Of a stretch of 64,000 nucleotides of DNA, positions 8,399 through 17,882 are shown in pieces. The notes beneath the pieces are model-generated. The model saw nothing but the letters and a program-made list of their open reading frames with translations. It was not told the origin of the DNA and ran no database searches. The position numbers and the translations under genes were made by a program. Within the stretch, counting starts at the first letter, position 1; the number at the start of each line of letters is the position of its first letter. The stretch is from JASJBU01 sp963790775 (lineage in GTDB: Bacteria; Pseudomonadota; Gammaproteobacteria; Chromatiales; Chromatiaceae), in NCBI GenBank assembly GCA_963790775.1, contig CAWBPR010000020.1, forward strand, positions 3,809 through 67,808. The letters are read 5' to 3'.

Positions 8399-8626
8399 TT
8401 TTTGAGTGCTGGACAGTCTTTTTCGCCGCCACCTTTTTTTTGGTGACTTTGGTCCCTGCCGTTGCGGTTTTTTTGATCACGTTAAGCTCCTCTGGATAGT
8501 ACTAAAAGTTAGGTTGCGGTTAGTTTAACTCAATTTTAAGAACAAGCCATTGTTTCGATATGGAAACTTGCAATTTTAAGGGTCAGGTCTCAAGTCCCGG
8601 CAATCTATCGCTATTGTTGTATTTCA

Positions 8627-10261
8627 TCAGGTAATCACCGTGGGCTTATTGCGGCCCGTGCGGGATTCGATTTCCGCGAATTCAGTGGCGATCTTTACCA
8701 ACGGTTCCATGACATCCGATGTCTTCTGGTTTTGTTTGTCGGTATCGGGTTCGTATGCCTCCAGATAGACCCGCAGTGTTGCGCCTTCCGTACCCGTGCC
8801 GGACAGGCGGTAGACTATGCGTGATCCATCAGTGAAGCCGATGCGTATACCCTGATTGTCCGAACGGCTGCCATCCACCGGGTCTGTATAAGAAAAATTG
8901 TCTGCATATTCGACTTGGTAGCCACTCAGTTCGGTGCCGGGTAGGGCGGAAAGCCTAGCCTGCAGGTTCGCCATCAAGCCATCCGCAGACTGATTGTCGA
9001 TCCCTTCATAGTCATAACGCGTATAGTAATTGCGGCCGAACTTCGCCCAATGCTGGGTGACGATTTTTTCCACGGACTCTTGCCTTACAGCCAATAGATT
9101 GAGCCAGAAAAGCACGGCCCAGAGACCGTCTTTTTCTCTCACGTGGTCCGATCCTGAGCCAAAGCTCTCCTCGCCACACAGGGTGATGCGTTTGGCGTCC
9201 AGCAGGTTGCCGAAGAACTTCCAGCCGGTGGGTGTTTCATAACATTCCAGGCCCAGGGAATCGGCGACCCGGTCTGCGGCCTGGCTGGTGGGCATGGAGC
9301 GCGCCACGCCACTGATGCCCTGCGCATATCCCTTGATGTGATGGGCATTGGCAGCCATGACGGCAAGGCTGTCACTGGGGGTGACGAAGAAATTTCGTCC
9401 CAGAATCATGTTGCGGTCGCCATCGCCATCGGATGCGGCGGCAAAATCGACACTGTCAAAGCCATGGGTCAGTTCAACGATTTCATGGGCATGCACCAGA
9501 TTGGGATCAGGATGGCCTCCGCCGAAGTCCTCTTTCGGTTCACCATTGATCACCGTGCCAGGTTCCGCACCCAGCATATCTTCCAGGATGCGTTTGGCGT
9601 AGGGCCCGGTGATCGCGTGCATGGCGTCAAAACGCATCTGAAATCCGCCGGAGTTGAACAGCTGATGGATGCGCTTGAAATCGAAAAGCTTCTCCATCAG
9701 TTCGGCGTAGTCGGCGACCGGATCAATGATTTCCACCTGGGTGTCAGCGATCGACACACTGCCGAGAGTATCCAGATCGATATCCTCGGTGTGGACCGTT
9801 TTGTATTCATCGATTGTCGTGGTGCGGGTAAAAATGGCCTCAGTAACACCTTCGGGGGCCGGTCCGCCGTTAGGGGTGTTGAACTTGATGCCGAAGTCTT
9901 CGTCCGGACCACCCGGATTGTGGCTGGCTGAAAGTATGATCCCGCCGTTAGTATCATATTTCCTTATCACGCAGGAAGCGGCTGGCGTGGAAAGCAGCCC
10001 TCCTTGTCCTACCATTATCTTGGCGACGCCATTGGCGACTGCCATACGGATGATGATCTGAATGGCCTGGCGGTTATAAAACCGGCCATCACCACCGATG
10101 ACCAGCGTGCCTCCCCGGAGGTCGGTCTGGGTGTCGAAGATCGATTGCACAAAGTTTTCCAGATAGTGGGGAGTCTGAAAAACTTTGACCTTTTTGCGTA
10201 ATCCGGAAGTGCCCGGTCTCTGGCCAGAAAAGGGTTTAGTGGTAATGGTGGAGAGTTCCAT
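8627..10261 (-). CDS. pgm: Phosphoglucomutase (alpha-D-glucose specific)
   Basis: 544 residues, close to the E. coli Pgm length. It interconverts glucose 1-phosphate and glucose 6-phosphate for glycogen and nucleotide-sugar synthesis. Visible motifs: active-site phosphoserine loop IILSASHNPGGPDEDFG, metal-binding ASDGDGDRNM, sugar-binding GEESFGSGSD and phosphate-binding RLSGTGTEGATLRV at the C-terminus. All four domains are present in order. It stands alone between the small DUF2934-type gene and the rhodanese gene. Confidence 0.93.
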   Translation of the reverse strand: MELSTITTKPFSGQRPGTSGLRKKVKVFQTPHYLENFVQSIFDTQTDLRGGTLVIGGDGRFYNRQAIQIIIRMAVANGVAKIMVGQGGLLSTPAASCVIRKYDTNGGIILSASHNPGGPDEDFGIKFNTPNGGPAPEGVTEAIFTRTTTIDEYKTVHTEDIDLDTLGSVSIADTQVEIIDPVADYAELMEKLFDFKRIHQLFNSGGFQMRFDAMHAITGPYAKRILEDMLGAEPGTVINGEPKEDFGGGHPDPNLVHAHEIVELTHGFDSVDFAAASDGDGDRNMILGRNFFVTPSDSLAVMAANAHHIKGYAQGISGVARSMPTSQAADRVADSLGLECYETPTGWKFFGNLLDAKRITLCGEESFGSGSDHVREKDGLWAVLFWLNLLAVRQESVEKIVTQHWAKFGRNYYTRYDYEGIDNQSADGLMANLQARLSALPGTELSGYQVEYADNFSYTDPVDGSRSDNQGIRIGFTDGSRIVYRLSGTGTEGATLRVYLEAYEPDTDKQNQKTSDVMEPLVKIATEFAEIESRTGRNKPTVIT

Positions 10262-10362
10262 TGCGATCTTCCATCCTGCGTTGTTGAAGACAGCGCATAT
10301 TCAACCATAGCTTGACCTGGAATTAGAACCCCCCTGATGGGAAAAGATGCAGTGAAAATTGA

Positions 10363-11061
10363 TTATTCATCAAGCAGTTTGCCCTCTGGCGAGACGACTG
10401 GCAGACCGAATATTCGCCAAAGCTGCATGCCGCCACGATAGTAGAGGATTTTATTGGCGGGATAACCAATGCTGAGCAGGCCGCGTATCGCTGTGGGGGA
10501 CTGCCCGCACCAGGGGCCGTTGCACCACAGAACAATGGTCTTCGCGTGGCTGAAATCCCAGCCCGGTTCCTGCTGGATCACCCCGAGCTTAGCGAGCGAG
10601 TCTTCGAGGGTGAGATCATCAGCACCCTGGCTTGGATTCAGTTGGGTAAAGGGTATGTTGATGGAGCCGGGGATTGTGCCGCGTTCGTGCCAGTCAGGCG
10701 TGCGGGCATCGATCAACAGGCCTGAACCATCCGTTAGGCGGGTCCTCATAAATTCAATCAGTTCCACCTCGCCAATGGTTGCAACACCAGGTGACGCTGT
10801 CATGGGTTGCGCACAGAAAGGCGGGCAGGGGCGCGAGGTTCTGGCAAAATCGAATGCCAGTGCGGCGTCGGTATCCTGGTTGCGGCGGATGGTGATCTGC
10901 TGGTTAGCGTGGGGTACCTGAAATTCACCGATCTCGTTGGTGATCTTTACCTCCAGGGCATCTCCTGAACTGGAAATGATTAACAGGGAGACAAACACCA
11001 GCAGGCGGGATGGGCTGCGGGATAGATTCTTAATGAATGTTGTAAATTGAGTATAATGCAT
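10363..11061 (-). CDS. Secreted or membrane-anchored rhodanese-like protein
   Basis: 232 residues from an ATG at 11061; the frame extends to 11193 but the extra part does not look like protein. A hydrophobic segment LLVFVSLLIISSSGDA near residues 20-35 looks like a signal. The second half is a rhodanese domain: LIDARTPDWHERGTIPGSIN, then VLWCNGPWCGQSPTAIRGL with the catalytic cysteine in CNGPWCG, and ILYYRGGMQLW. Such proteins move sulfane sulfur or bind thiol substrates. The middle section PCPPFCAQPMTASPG adds a Cys pair. The start has no clear ribosome binding site, so its position is uncertain. Confidence 0.8.
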   Translation of the reverse strand: MHYTQFTTFIKNLSRSPSRLLVFVSLLIISSSGDALEVKITNEIGEFQVPHANQQITIRRNQDTDAALAFDFARTSRPCPPFCAQPMTASPGVATIGEVELIEFMRTRLTDGSGLLIDARTPDWHERGTIPGSINIPFTQLNPSQGADDLTLEDSLAKLGVIQQEPGWDFSHAKTIVLWCNGPWCGQSPTAIRGLLSIGYPANKILYYRGGMQLWRIFGLPVVSPEGKLLDE

Positions 11062-11427
11062 TGTTTTATATAGACTAAATCCTTCGTGATTGAGATTGGG
11101 TGCAGCTTGTTGCATGCAGTGTATGGCCTGTCTGTCAGGACAGGTCAGCAGCTGCAGCAGATACTTTCCCTTCTCAGTGGGTTTGTCGGCCAATTCTGAT
11201 GCTAAGGTTTGGTAAATTCAAGCGTGAGGGTCAGCCATGCAAGCAGGTGTTTTTGGATTGCATCCGGGCTTGACCCGAATCCCCGATGATTGGCGCCGGC
11301 AGCAGAGTTATTGGACAATGATGTCAGCGATGTGGAAAAGATTATAGAATCCAGTTATATCTTCACTGCTTAGATCCGGAAAAATCTATCCGGATGTAAT
11401 CAATTAGAACAACCAGGAACAGACTAG
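11062..11427. other. Gap between divergent rhodanese and barrel genes
   Basis: No supported gene. It must hold promoters for both flanking genes. An inverted repeat ATCCGG-N10-CCGGAT lies at about 11372-11397, 30 bp before the barrel gene, and could be an operator or leader hairpin. Confidence 0.35.
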
Positions 11428-12876
11428 ATGCCCATTAAAAAAATCGTATCGACGAGTCAATTCATCGTTCTACCAGCACTCCTGGTATGCAGTGTCTTTA
11501 CCTTCAATGTCCAGTCTGCGGACTGGGTGATCACTCCCGGCGTCTTGCTCGAGCAGGTCTATACGGACAACGCGAACCTCGATAACGATGAAGTAAGTGA
11601 GTCCATCACCCGGGTTAAACCAAGAATCTCAGCCTACCGCAAGGGAGCGAGGGCCAGTGTCGATCTCAGCTACGCGCCACAGTACCGACACTACTGGGAA
11701 GAGACGCAGGACAATGAGGTGGTGCATTTTCTACGGGCTGATGGCGATATCGAACTGGTCAAAAATCATTTTTTTATTGATGGTTGGGCAACCGCAGACC
11801 AGCATACCATCAACAGCAGCAGCCGAACGGGAATTGACAGTATCAGCGGATCGGATGATCTGACGCAGGTCTACACTGCAGGCATCAGTCCTTATCTGGC
11901 CAGTCAGCTGGGAGACTATGCCACTGTTGAGGCCAGGTATGGACTCAACCGTATCGAATATGCAGATGATAACCTGGACAGCAGCACCGGCCAGCGGGTT
12001 GATCTGGTGCTGGGCAGCGGCCGTTCAGTCAGGGTTATACCATGGGAGCTGCAGCTGACCCAGAGCAGGATCGATTATGACGACCTGGAAGAGGATGACA
12101 AGGTGTCGCGTGCGCGTGGCGAACTGGCGTATCAGTTCAGTCGACAGTGGGCGCTGGCTGCCGCTCTGGGCTATGAGGAGTATGAGCTTTCGGTAAACGA
12201 AGATATTGACGGCGGGATCTGGAGTGTCGGATTTATCTTTACCCCGAGTTCCAGGACCCGACTCGCCGCCGGTTTTGGGGAGCGTTCCTTTGGTGACGAC
12301 TATTATCTGGATTTCTCGCATCGTTCACAGCGTATCGTCTGGTCGGCAAGCTATCTGCAAGACTTTGTCAGCGCCCGCGATGAGGTGATGCGGCCAAGTC
12401 TGTTTGAACGGCGGGACGCCTTTGGCAATCTGATCAGAGACCCGGTTCTGAGCAACCCGGTGGCTGCTACGCGAAGCGGTCCAACCCTGGATGAAGGCCA
12501 CTATCTGTTGGAATCCTTCAATGCCCGCGTGGTGATGTCGACGGGTCGAACCAGTCTCTCGCTCGCTGCGGGATACACTGAGCGTGATTATGAGGAGTCC
12601 CTGGTTCCACGGGACTCAACGGATCTCAAGCTGTCAGGGCGGTTGACCCGCAGGCTTCGCTCTCACCTGAACGGCTTCCTGGGCGTTGCCTGGATCGATC
12701 ATGAAGAGGATCTCGCTGATTACCAGCAGTGGAGCGCCTCCGTCGGCGGCAGCTACCAGTTGGCGCCGAAAACCTCACTCTCTCTCAGCCTCTCGCATCT
12801 CCAGCGTGACGCCTCTGTCGATGCGGCGAGTTACACCGAGAACCGCGTGAGTTTAGGGCTGGATAAAAGGTGGTGA
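11428..12876 (+). CDS. Outer-membrane beta-barrel protein (PEP-CTERM-associated TIGR03016-like)
   Basis: 482 residues with a signal peptide (about residues 1-30, FIVLPALLVCSVFTFNVQSA) and a mature chain dominated by alternating polar/aromatic strands, ending in a short strand with a terminal Trp, typical of outer-membrane barrels. The opening WVITPGVLLEQVYTDNANLD resembles the family described as PEP-CTERM system-associated barrels found near exopolysaccharide loci. No exosortase or polysaccharide genes occur here, so the role is open. An AGGAA site precedes the ATG. Confidence 0.65.
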   Translation: MPIKKIVSTSQFIVLPALLVCSVFTFNVQSADWVITPGVLLEQVYTDNANLDNDEVSESITRVKPRISAYRKGARASVDLSYAPQYRHYWEETQDNEVVHFLRADGDIELVKNHFFIDGWATADQHTINSSSRTGIDSISGSDDLTQVYTAGISPYLASQLGDYATVEARYGLNRIEYADDNLDSSTGQRVDLVLGSGRSVRVIPWELQLTQSRIDYDDLEEDDKVSRARGELAYQFSRQWALAAALGYEEYELSVNEDIDGGIWSVGFIFTPSSRTRLAAGFGERSFGDDYYLDFSHRSQRIVWSASYLQDFVSARDEVMRPSLFERRDAFGNLIRDPVLSNPVAATRSGPTLDEGHYLLESFNARVVMSTGRTSLSLAAGYTERDYEESLVPRDSTDLKLSGRLTRRLRSHLNGFLGVAWIDHEEDLADYQQWSASVGGSYQLAPKTSLSLSLSHLQRDASVDAASYTENRVSLGLDKRW

Positions 12877-12932
12877 GAGCCCAGACCTCTGATCCCTCAG
12901 CCTGAGATAATCTCGTCCGGTTGAACTCAGCC

Positions 12933-12961
12933 CTTGAAATAGGCAGGCATCGCCCCAATCT
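12933..12961 (+). promoter_or_regulatory. Sigma-32 (heat-shock) type promoter of htpG
   Basis: CTTGAAA at 12933-12939, a 13-bp spacer, then CCCCAATC at 12953-12960. This matches the sigma-32 consensus (CTTGAAA, 13-15 bp, CCCCATNT) closely and sits about 70 bp upstream of the htpG ATG. Confidence 0.75.
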
Positions 12962-13027
12962 CAGACGCGGATTTGTAAAAATCCGCGCATTTTTAACTAT
13001 CGATACCGGTGGAGGCCGATTTCACAG

Positions 13028-14932
13028 ATGACCGTTGAACCCCAAAAGGAGACCCTGGAGTTCCAGGCTGAAGTCAGCCAGGTGCTGAACCTGGTAATAC
13101 GCTCCCTCTACAGCAATAAGGAGATTTTCCTGCGTGAGCTGATCTCAAATGCTTCGGATGCGGCGGAAAAGCTGCGTTTCGAAGCGCTGACCGATGAGGC
13201 GCTGTTTGAGGAAGATCCCGATCTGAAGATCCGGGTTACCTACGACAAAGAAGCGGGAACCCTGACCATCTCCGATAACGGCATCGGCATGAGCCGTCAG
13301 GAAGTGGGTGAAACCATCGGCACCATCGCCAGTTCCGGCACCCGCCGCTTTTTCGAATCCATGTCGGGGGATCAGGCCAAGGACAGCGAATTGATCGGCC
13401 AGTTCGGGGTCGGTTTCTATTCTGCCTTCATCGTCGCCGACAAGGTGACCCTGCTGACCCGGCGCGCCGGTCTGGGTGAGGAGCATGGGGTGCGCTGGGA
13501 ATCGGATGGTCAGGGGGCCTACTCCATTGAGAATGTGGACAAGCCGGGCCGCGGCACTGACGTCACCCTGCATCTGCGTGAAGACGAGAAGGAATTTCTC
13601 GAAGGCTATCGCCTGCGCAGCATCATCTCCAAGTTCTCCGACCATATCACCATGCCGGTGGAGATGGAGAAAGAGTTCTATGGCGAGGATGAGGAGAAGC
13701 CGGTGGAGCCGGAATTCGAGCGGGTCAACAAGGGCACGGCCCTGTGGATGCGCGCCAAGTCGGACATCAGCGACGAGGAGTACAACGAATTCTACAAACA
13801 CGTCTCCCACGATTTCGAAGACCCCATGGCCTATGTGCATAACCGGGTCGAGGGGACCAACGAGTACACCGCGCTGCTGTTCATCCCGGGGCGGGCTCCG
13901 TTCGATTTGTGGGACCGGGATCAGAAACATGGGGTGAAGCTGTTTGTGCGCCGGGTCTTCATCATGGACGAGGCGGAGAAGTTGATGCCGCGCTATCTGC
14001 GCTTCGTCAAGGGCGTGGTCGATTCAGACGATCTGCCGCTGAATGTCTCCCGTGAGATCCTGCAGCACAACCGCAAGATCGATACCATTCGCCAGGCTAA
14101 TGTGAAGCGTATCCTCGGTGAGTTGGAGAAACTGGCGAAAAACGATGCGGAAAAGTACCAGACCTTTTGGGATCAGTTTGGCAAGGTGATCAAAGAGGGG
14201 CCTGCGGAAGACTACGCCAACAAGGACAAGATCGCAGCGCTGCTGCGTTTTGCCTCCACCCACAATACGGACGACAAGCAGAATGTCTCCTTGGCTGATT
14301 ATGTGTCGCGCATGCAGGAGAAGCAGGAGAAGATCTATTACATCACTGCGGAAACCCCTGCCGCGGCGCGTTACAGCCCCCATCTGGAGGTACTGAAGAA
14401 GAAAGGTGTCGAGGTACTGTTGCTCACCGACCGGGTTGACGAGTGGCTGGTCTCCAGCCTGACGGAGTTTGAGGGCAAGTCGCTGCAGTCCGTGGCCAAG
14501 GGTGCCCTGGACCTGGGTGAACTGGAAGACAAGGAAGAAAAGGAGACCCAGGAGAAACAGGCGGAAGAACACAAGGATCTGCTGGAAAAGGTCAAAGGCG
14601 TGCTGGGCGAGGGGGTCAAAGAGGTGCGTGTGAGTCACCGCCTGACCGATTCACCGGCCTGTCTGGTGGTGGAGGATTATGACATGAGCGCCAATCTGGC
14701 CCGGGTCTTGAAGTCGGTGGGACAGGACGCGCCGCAATCCAAGCCGATCATGGAGATCAATTTGACTCACCCACTGGTGGAGCGGCTTGAGTCGGAGAGT
14801 GATGAGGTGCGTTTTGGTGATCTGACCAAGGTGCTCTTCGATCAGGCGCATCTGGCTGAGGGCGGTCAACTGGAGGATCCGGCGGCCTTCGTGCGGCGTC
14901 TCAACACCCTGATGCTCAACCTTTCGGCCTGA
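13028..14932 (+). CDS. htpG: Chaperone HtpG (bacterial Hsp90)
   Basis: 634 residues, full length for HtpG. The GHKL ATPase domain is clear: RELISNASDAAEKLRF (Asn/Asp for ATP and Mg), DNGIGMSRQEV and GQFGVGFYSAFIV. The middle domain has NVSREILQHNRKI with the catalytic Arg region, and the C-terminal dimerisation domain follows a charged stretch EDKEEKETQEKQAEEHKD. It assists late folding with DnaK. The promoter region carries a heat-shock signal. No cysteine anomalies or truncation. Confidence 0.97.
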   Translation: MTVEPQKETLEFQAEVSQVLNLVIRSLYSNKEIFLRELISNASDAAEKLRFEALTDEALFEEDPDLKIRVTYDKEAGTLTISDNGIGMSRQEVGETIGTIASSGTRRFFESMSGDQAKDSELIGQFGVGFYSAFIVADKVTLLTRRAGLGEEHGVRWESDGQGAYSIENVDKPGRGTDVTLHLREDEKEFLEGYRLRSIISKFSDHITMPVEMEKEFYGEDEEKPVEPEFERVNKGTALWMRAKSDISDEEYNEFYKHVSHDFEDPMAYVHNRVEGTNEYTALLFIPGRAPFDLWDRDQKHGVKLFVRRVFIMDEAEKLMPRYLRFVKGVVDSDDLPLNVSREILQHNRKIDTIRQANVKRILGELEKLAKNDAEKYQTFWDQFGKVIKEGPAEDYANKDKIAALLRFASTHNTDDKQNVSLADYVSRMQEKQEKIYYITAETPAAARYSPHLEVLKKKGVEVLLLTDRVDEWLVSSLTEFEGKSLQSVAKGALDLGELEDKEEKETQEKQAEEHKDLLEKVKGVLGEGVKEVRVSHRLTDSPACLVVEDYDMSANLARVLKSVGQDAPQSKPIMEINLTHPLVERLESESDEVRFGDLTKVLFDQAHLAEGGQLEDPAAFVRRLNTLMLNLSA

Positions 14933-15088
14933 TATTCAGAGCGGTCCGGTGTCCGGCCCTCCGCCGGCGCCAGACCGCGTTCCTTCCATAAGACCCATAT
15001 ATCCCTCGATTCATAGTCTCGAATAGCTGATCGCCCCAGGCTGTGGCATACTCCGCCGCACCAAACACATTCCAAATGGAGATCCATC

Positions 15089-15733
15089 ATGCGCGTGATT
15101 CTGTTGGGCGGCCCTGGCGCCGGTAAAGGTACACAGGCGAACTACATCAAAGACAAGTACGCTATTCCTCAGATATCTACCGGAGACATGCTGCGTGCTC
15201 ACGTCAAGTCTGGTTCCGAACTGGGTGTGGCGGCGAAGAAGATCATGGACGAGGGTGGCCTGGTCTCCGACGATATCATCATGGGCATGGTGAAAGAGCG
15301 TATTACCCAGGACGATTGTAAGAACGGTTACCTGTTCGACGGTTTTCCCCGCACCATTCCTCAGGCTGAAGCACTCAAGGAAGCCGGCGTGCCGATTGAT
15401 GCAGTGGTGGAAATCGATGTGCCTGATGAAGAGATCATCAAACGCATGTCGGGTCGCCGGGTGCATCTGGCCTCCGGGCGGACCTATCACGTCGTCTTCA
15501 ATCCACCCAAGGTGGCGGGTAAGGATGATGAGACCGGGGAGGATCTGATTCAGCGTGACGATGATCAGGAGGATACCGTGAAGGCGCGCCTCAAAGTCTA
15601 CCATGATCAGACAGAACCGTTGATCGCTTTCTATACCAAAGAGTCTGAAGCGGGCGCCTGCAAGTATGTCAAAATCCATGGTGTAGGCAGTGTCGACAGC
15701 ATCCGGGATCAGATTTTCAACGGCCTGGGTTAA
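15089..15733 (+). CDS. adk: Adenylate kinase
   Basis: 214 residues. Converts ATP + AMP to two ADP. P-loop GGPGAGKGTQ at the N-terminus, AMP-binding ISTGDMLRAHVKSGS, DGFPRTIPQAEAL, and the long LID insert (about 120-160; GRRVHLASGRTYHV, FNPPKV, DLIQRDDD) without the four zinc cysteines, as in other proteobacterial enzymes. An AATGGAG sequence lies upstream of the ATG. The gene follows htpG in the same order as in E. coli. Confidence 0.97.
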   Translation: MRVILLGGPGAGKGTQANYIKDKYAIPQISTGDMLRAHVKSGSELGVAAKKIMDEGGLVSDDIIMGMVKERITQDDCKNGYLFDGFPRTIPQAEALKEAGVPIDAVVEIDVPDEEIIKRMSGRRVHLASGRTYHVVFNPPKVAGKDDETGEDLIQRDDDQEDTVKARLKVYHDQTEPLIAFYTKESEAGACKYVKIHGVGSVDSIRDQIFNGLG

Positions 15734-15747
15734 AGCTACTCTATCTG

Positions 15748-15784
15748 ACACAGAAAGGTCGGAAGCCACCGGTCTTTCCGTGTC
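15748..15784 (+). terminator. Hairpin downstream of adk
   Basis: GAAAGGTCGG pairs with CCGGTCTTTC through two G-T pairs around a 6-nt loop, starting about 20 bp after the adk stop. There is no T-run after it, so it may be an mRNA 3' end or stabilising hairpin and not a strong terminator. Confidence 0.4.
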
Positions 15785-15857
15785 TATTAGTAGAAGCATT
15801 TATTAGAACATTCTGATAAAATGCGGAGAATTTTTTAATCACTCCGAGGGGCTTAAA

Positions 15858-16238
15858 GTGGCTGTCGTAGAACTGACTAAAGACAATTTCGAAGAGACCA
15901 TCACGAGCAATGCCTTCGTAATCATCGATTTCTGGGCGCCATGGTGCGGTCCCTGCCGCTCTTTTGCTCCCACCTATGAGAAGGTCTCAGAGGCCCACCC
16001 TGATGTGATTTTTGCCAAGGTCAACACGGAAGAGGAGCAGGAACTGGCGATGCATTTTCAGGTGCGCTCCATCCCGACTTTGATGATTTTCAGGGACAGT
16101 ATCATTATCTTCTCCCAGCCCGGCGCCCTGCCGGAGTCAGCCTTTCGTGACCTGGTCGGTAAGGCCGGGGAATTGAATATGGACGAGGTTCGCGCTCAGA
16201 TCGAAGCAGAACAGAAGAGTGGTAGTCAGGACGCCTGA
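15858..16238 (+). CDS. Thioredoxin-family protein
   Basis: 126 residues from a GTG with GAGGGG upstream. A single thioredoxin domain: FVIIDFWAPWCGPCRSFAPTY with the canonical WCGPC active site, and cis-Pro in VRSIPTLMIF. The C-terminal helix is extended by an acidic/charged tail (AQIEAEQKSGSQDA). It is not the main TrxA by length or sequence but is a standard dithiol oxidoreductase of the cytoplasm. A terminator follows immediately. Confidence 0.88.
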   Translation: MAVVELTKDNFEETITSNAFVIIDFWAPWCGPCRSFAPTYEKVSEAHPDVIFAKVNTEEEQELAMHFQVRSIPTLMIFRDSIIIFSQPGALPESAFRDLVGKAGELNMDEVRAQIEAEQKSGSQDA

Positions 16239-16258
16239 TCCCGATCGAATATCTCTCG

Positions 16259-16297
16259 AAAACCCTGGCAGGTTGATTCCGGCCGGGGTTTTTTTAT
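16259..16297 (+). terminator. Intrinsic terminator after the thioredoxin gene
   Basis: AACCCTGGC pairs with GCCGGGGTT (one weak position), and the stem runs directly into a T7 tract. Confidence 0.75.
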
Positions 16298-16419
16298 GGG
16301 ATTTATTCCTGTGATTCTGGTTATCATTTCAGCTTGCCGGCCTGTCAGTGTAAGCTGTTCATTTCTGTAAACACCCAAGCCCTTATGCAGTGCCACAAAC
16401 ACTTGGTTAACAATAAAAG

Positions 16420-16926
16420 ATGAGAGCGCCTTATTATCCCTGGAGCCTGAAGAGCCTGCTGACAGGCAGACCCACAGTGGGGACGCTGCTGGATCTGAGT
16501 GAAGACAACTACCGATTGCTGATGCGTCTGGCGCCGGACCTGGTGAGATTGAAGGGTAGACTGGTTTCCTCTCTGGTTCGGGGCATGGACCTTCATCTGG
16601 AGGTGCAGGAGCAGACGCCCTATACGACGCTGATCCACCTGACCTACTATTTTCCCCATCCAGAGGGACATGCCCCGGACCCGGATGCGCGGCTCAGGGT
16701 TTATCATGATTCGCGTCAGGTTGATGTGCTGGATCTGAGTCAATCGGCGTTGCCGCTGAAGCGCTGGGGAGCCAATCCCACCCTTGAGCAACGCTGGAGG
16801 ATCAATCTTTTTCTTTCCAAGTGGCTGGCATATTGTGCCTTGCAGGGTCACTGTTTTTCTACGGCTCAGACCAGTTGCTTAAAATCCTTGCCAGTTAAAG
16901 TGGCTGAAAAGATATCAACCGTTTGA
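16420..16926 (+). CDS. DUF1249 family protein (YqiB-like)
   Basis: 168 residues. Recognised by DLSEDNYRLLMRLAPDL near residue 28, TLIHLTYYF, and PDARLRVYHDSRQVDVLD. The usual family length is about 140-150; here the C-terminus has an extra 20 residues with two cysteines. DUF1249 proteins lie near nudF/cpdA in enterobacteria, but here the gene is alone. Function unknown; proposed lipid or redox roles are unproven. Confidence 0.82.
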   Translation: MRAPYYPWSLKSLLTGRPTVGTLLDLSEDNYRLLMRLAPDLVRLKGRLVSSLVRGMDLHLEVQEQTPYTTLIHLTYYFPHPEGHAPDPDARLRVYHDSRQVDVLDLSQSALPLKRWGANPTLEQRWRINLFLSKWLAYCALQGHCFSTAQTSCLKSLPVKVAEKISTV

Positions 16927-17234
16927 TAAGTTTTATTTTATCGAGGACTAAGCCTATTTCTCAATTTCAATAGGAACGAGTAGAATTACACGACTATGCT
17001 TAAAGAACCCACGCATTTTTGTCACAGAGGTTCTGGTAACTAGGGTGGTGGTTTGTTCGAAGAGATGCGGATAGCAGATTTGTACGCTGAATCAGGAAAT
17101 CCAGTTAGATTGCCGCTTTCCACTTCCCGACCCGATAATGCTTTGTTACGCGGTGAAAGAGTATTTGGTTCAAGGCCAATGGCAAGCGAGAAGAGTGTCA
17201 GGCATCATCGTAAACGCTTTCCAGAGTGGGTTTT
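16927..17234. other. Gap without a recognised gene
   Basis: A TTG-initiated frame at 17053-17238 is open but shows no domain and runs into the next gene. I see no tRNA or riboswitch. The region presumably holds the promoter of the response-regulator operon. Confidence 0.35.
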
Positions 17235-17882
17235 ATGATTAGAGTACTCCTGGTTGATGATCATGAATTGGTGAGAACCGGCGTCAAAAGCATACTTGAG
17301 CGCGCGCCTGATATTGAAGTCGTGGCGGAGGCATCTACCGGGGAAGAGGCCATTGCGATGGCCAAACAGAGCCTGCCGAACGTGGTGTTGATGGATGTCA
17401 GCATGCCTGGCATCGGGGGCATAGAAGCGACCCGCAGGATTCTGCATAACAATCCGGGTGTGAGTGTCATTGCCCTGACCGCATTGGATGATGATCCATT
17501 TCCCTCGCGTCTGAATGATGTAGGCGCCAAGGGATTTTTGACCAAAGGCTGCCCCGCGGAAGAGATGATTCATGCGGTGCGTACGATATTCCGGGGACAG
17601 CGTTTCGTGTCACCGGAAGTCGCACAGAAACACACCCTGACTGAATGGAAAGGCAAGAACGTAAACCCATTTCAGGGGCTGTCATCCCGGGAAACTCAGG
17701 TGCTGCTGCAGATTCTCGAGGGCCGGCGCAATCTGGAGATCTCCGACACCCTCAATCTGAGTCCGAAAACCGTGAGCACCTATCGACAACGTATCCTGGA
17801 AAAACTCGGGATCCGCAACGATGTGGATCTGACCCGGCTTGCCTATCGATACGGTCTGCTCAGCGATAACGAGCAGCCTTGA
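17235..17882 (+). CDS. uvrY: Two-component response regulator, UvrY/GacA type
   Basis: 215 residues from ATG 17235. The receiver domain has the acidic pair in VLLVDDHELVRTG, phospho-acceptor Asp in VVLMDVSMPGIGG and the conserved Lys in GAKGFLTKGCP. The LuxR-type helix-turn-helix is at 150-205 (SSRETQVLLQILEGRRNLEI, LSPKTVSTYRQRILEKL). Sequence and position ahead of uvrC identify it as the UvrY/GacA orthologue, which with a BarA/GacS kinase drives CsrA-binding small RNA expression. The stop overlaps the ATG of the next gene by one base (TGATG), implying translational coupling. Confidence 0.88.
   Translation: MIRVLLVDDHELVRTGVKSILERAPDIEVVAEASTGEEAIAMAKQSLPNVVLMDVSMPGIGGIEATRRILHNNPGVSVIALTALDDDPFPSRLNDVGAKGFLTKGCPAEEMIHAVRTIFRGQRFVSPEVAQKHTLTEWKGKNVNPFQGLSSRETQVLLQILEGRRNLEISDTLNLSPKTVSTYRQRILEKLGIRNDVDLTRLAYRYGLLSDNEQP

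Noticed and set aside
13145..13930. 261-codon minus-strand frame inside htpG
   Set aside because: Shadow of the HtpG coding strand; the sequence is rich in Leu/Gly/Val from codon mirror effects.
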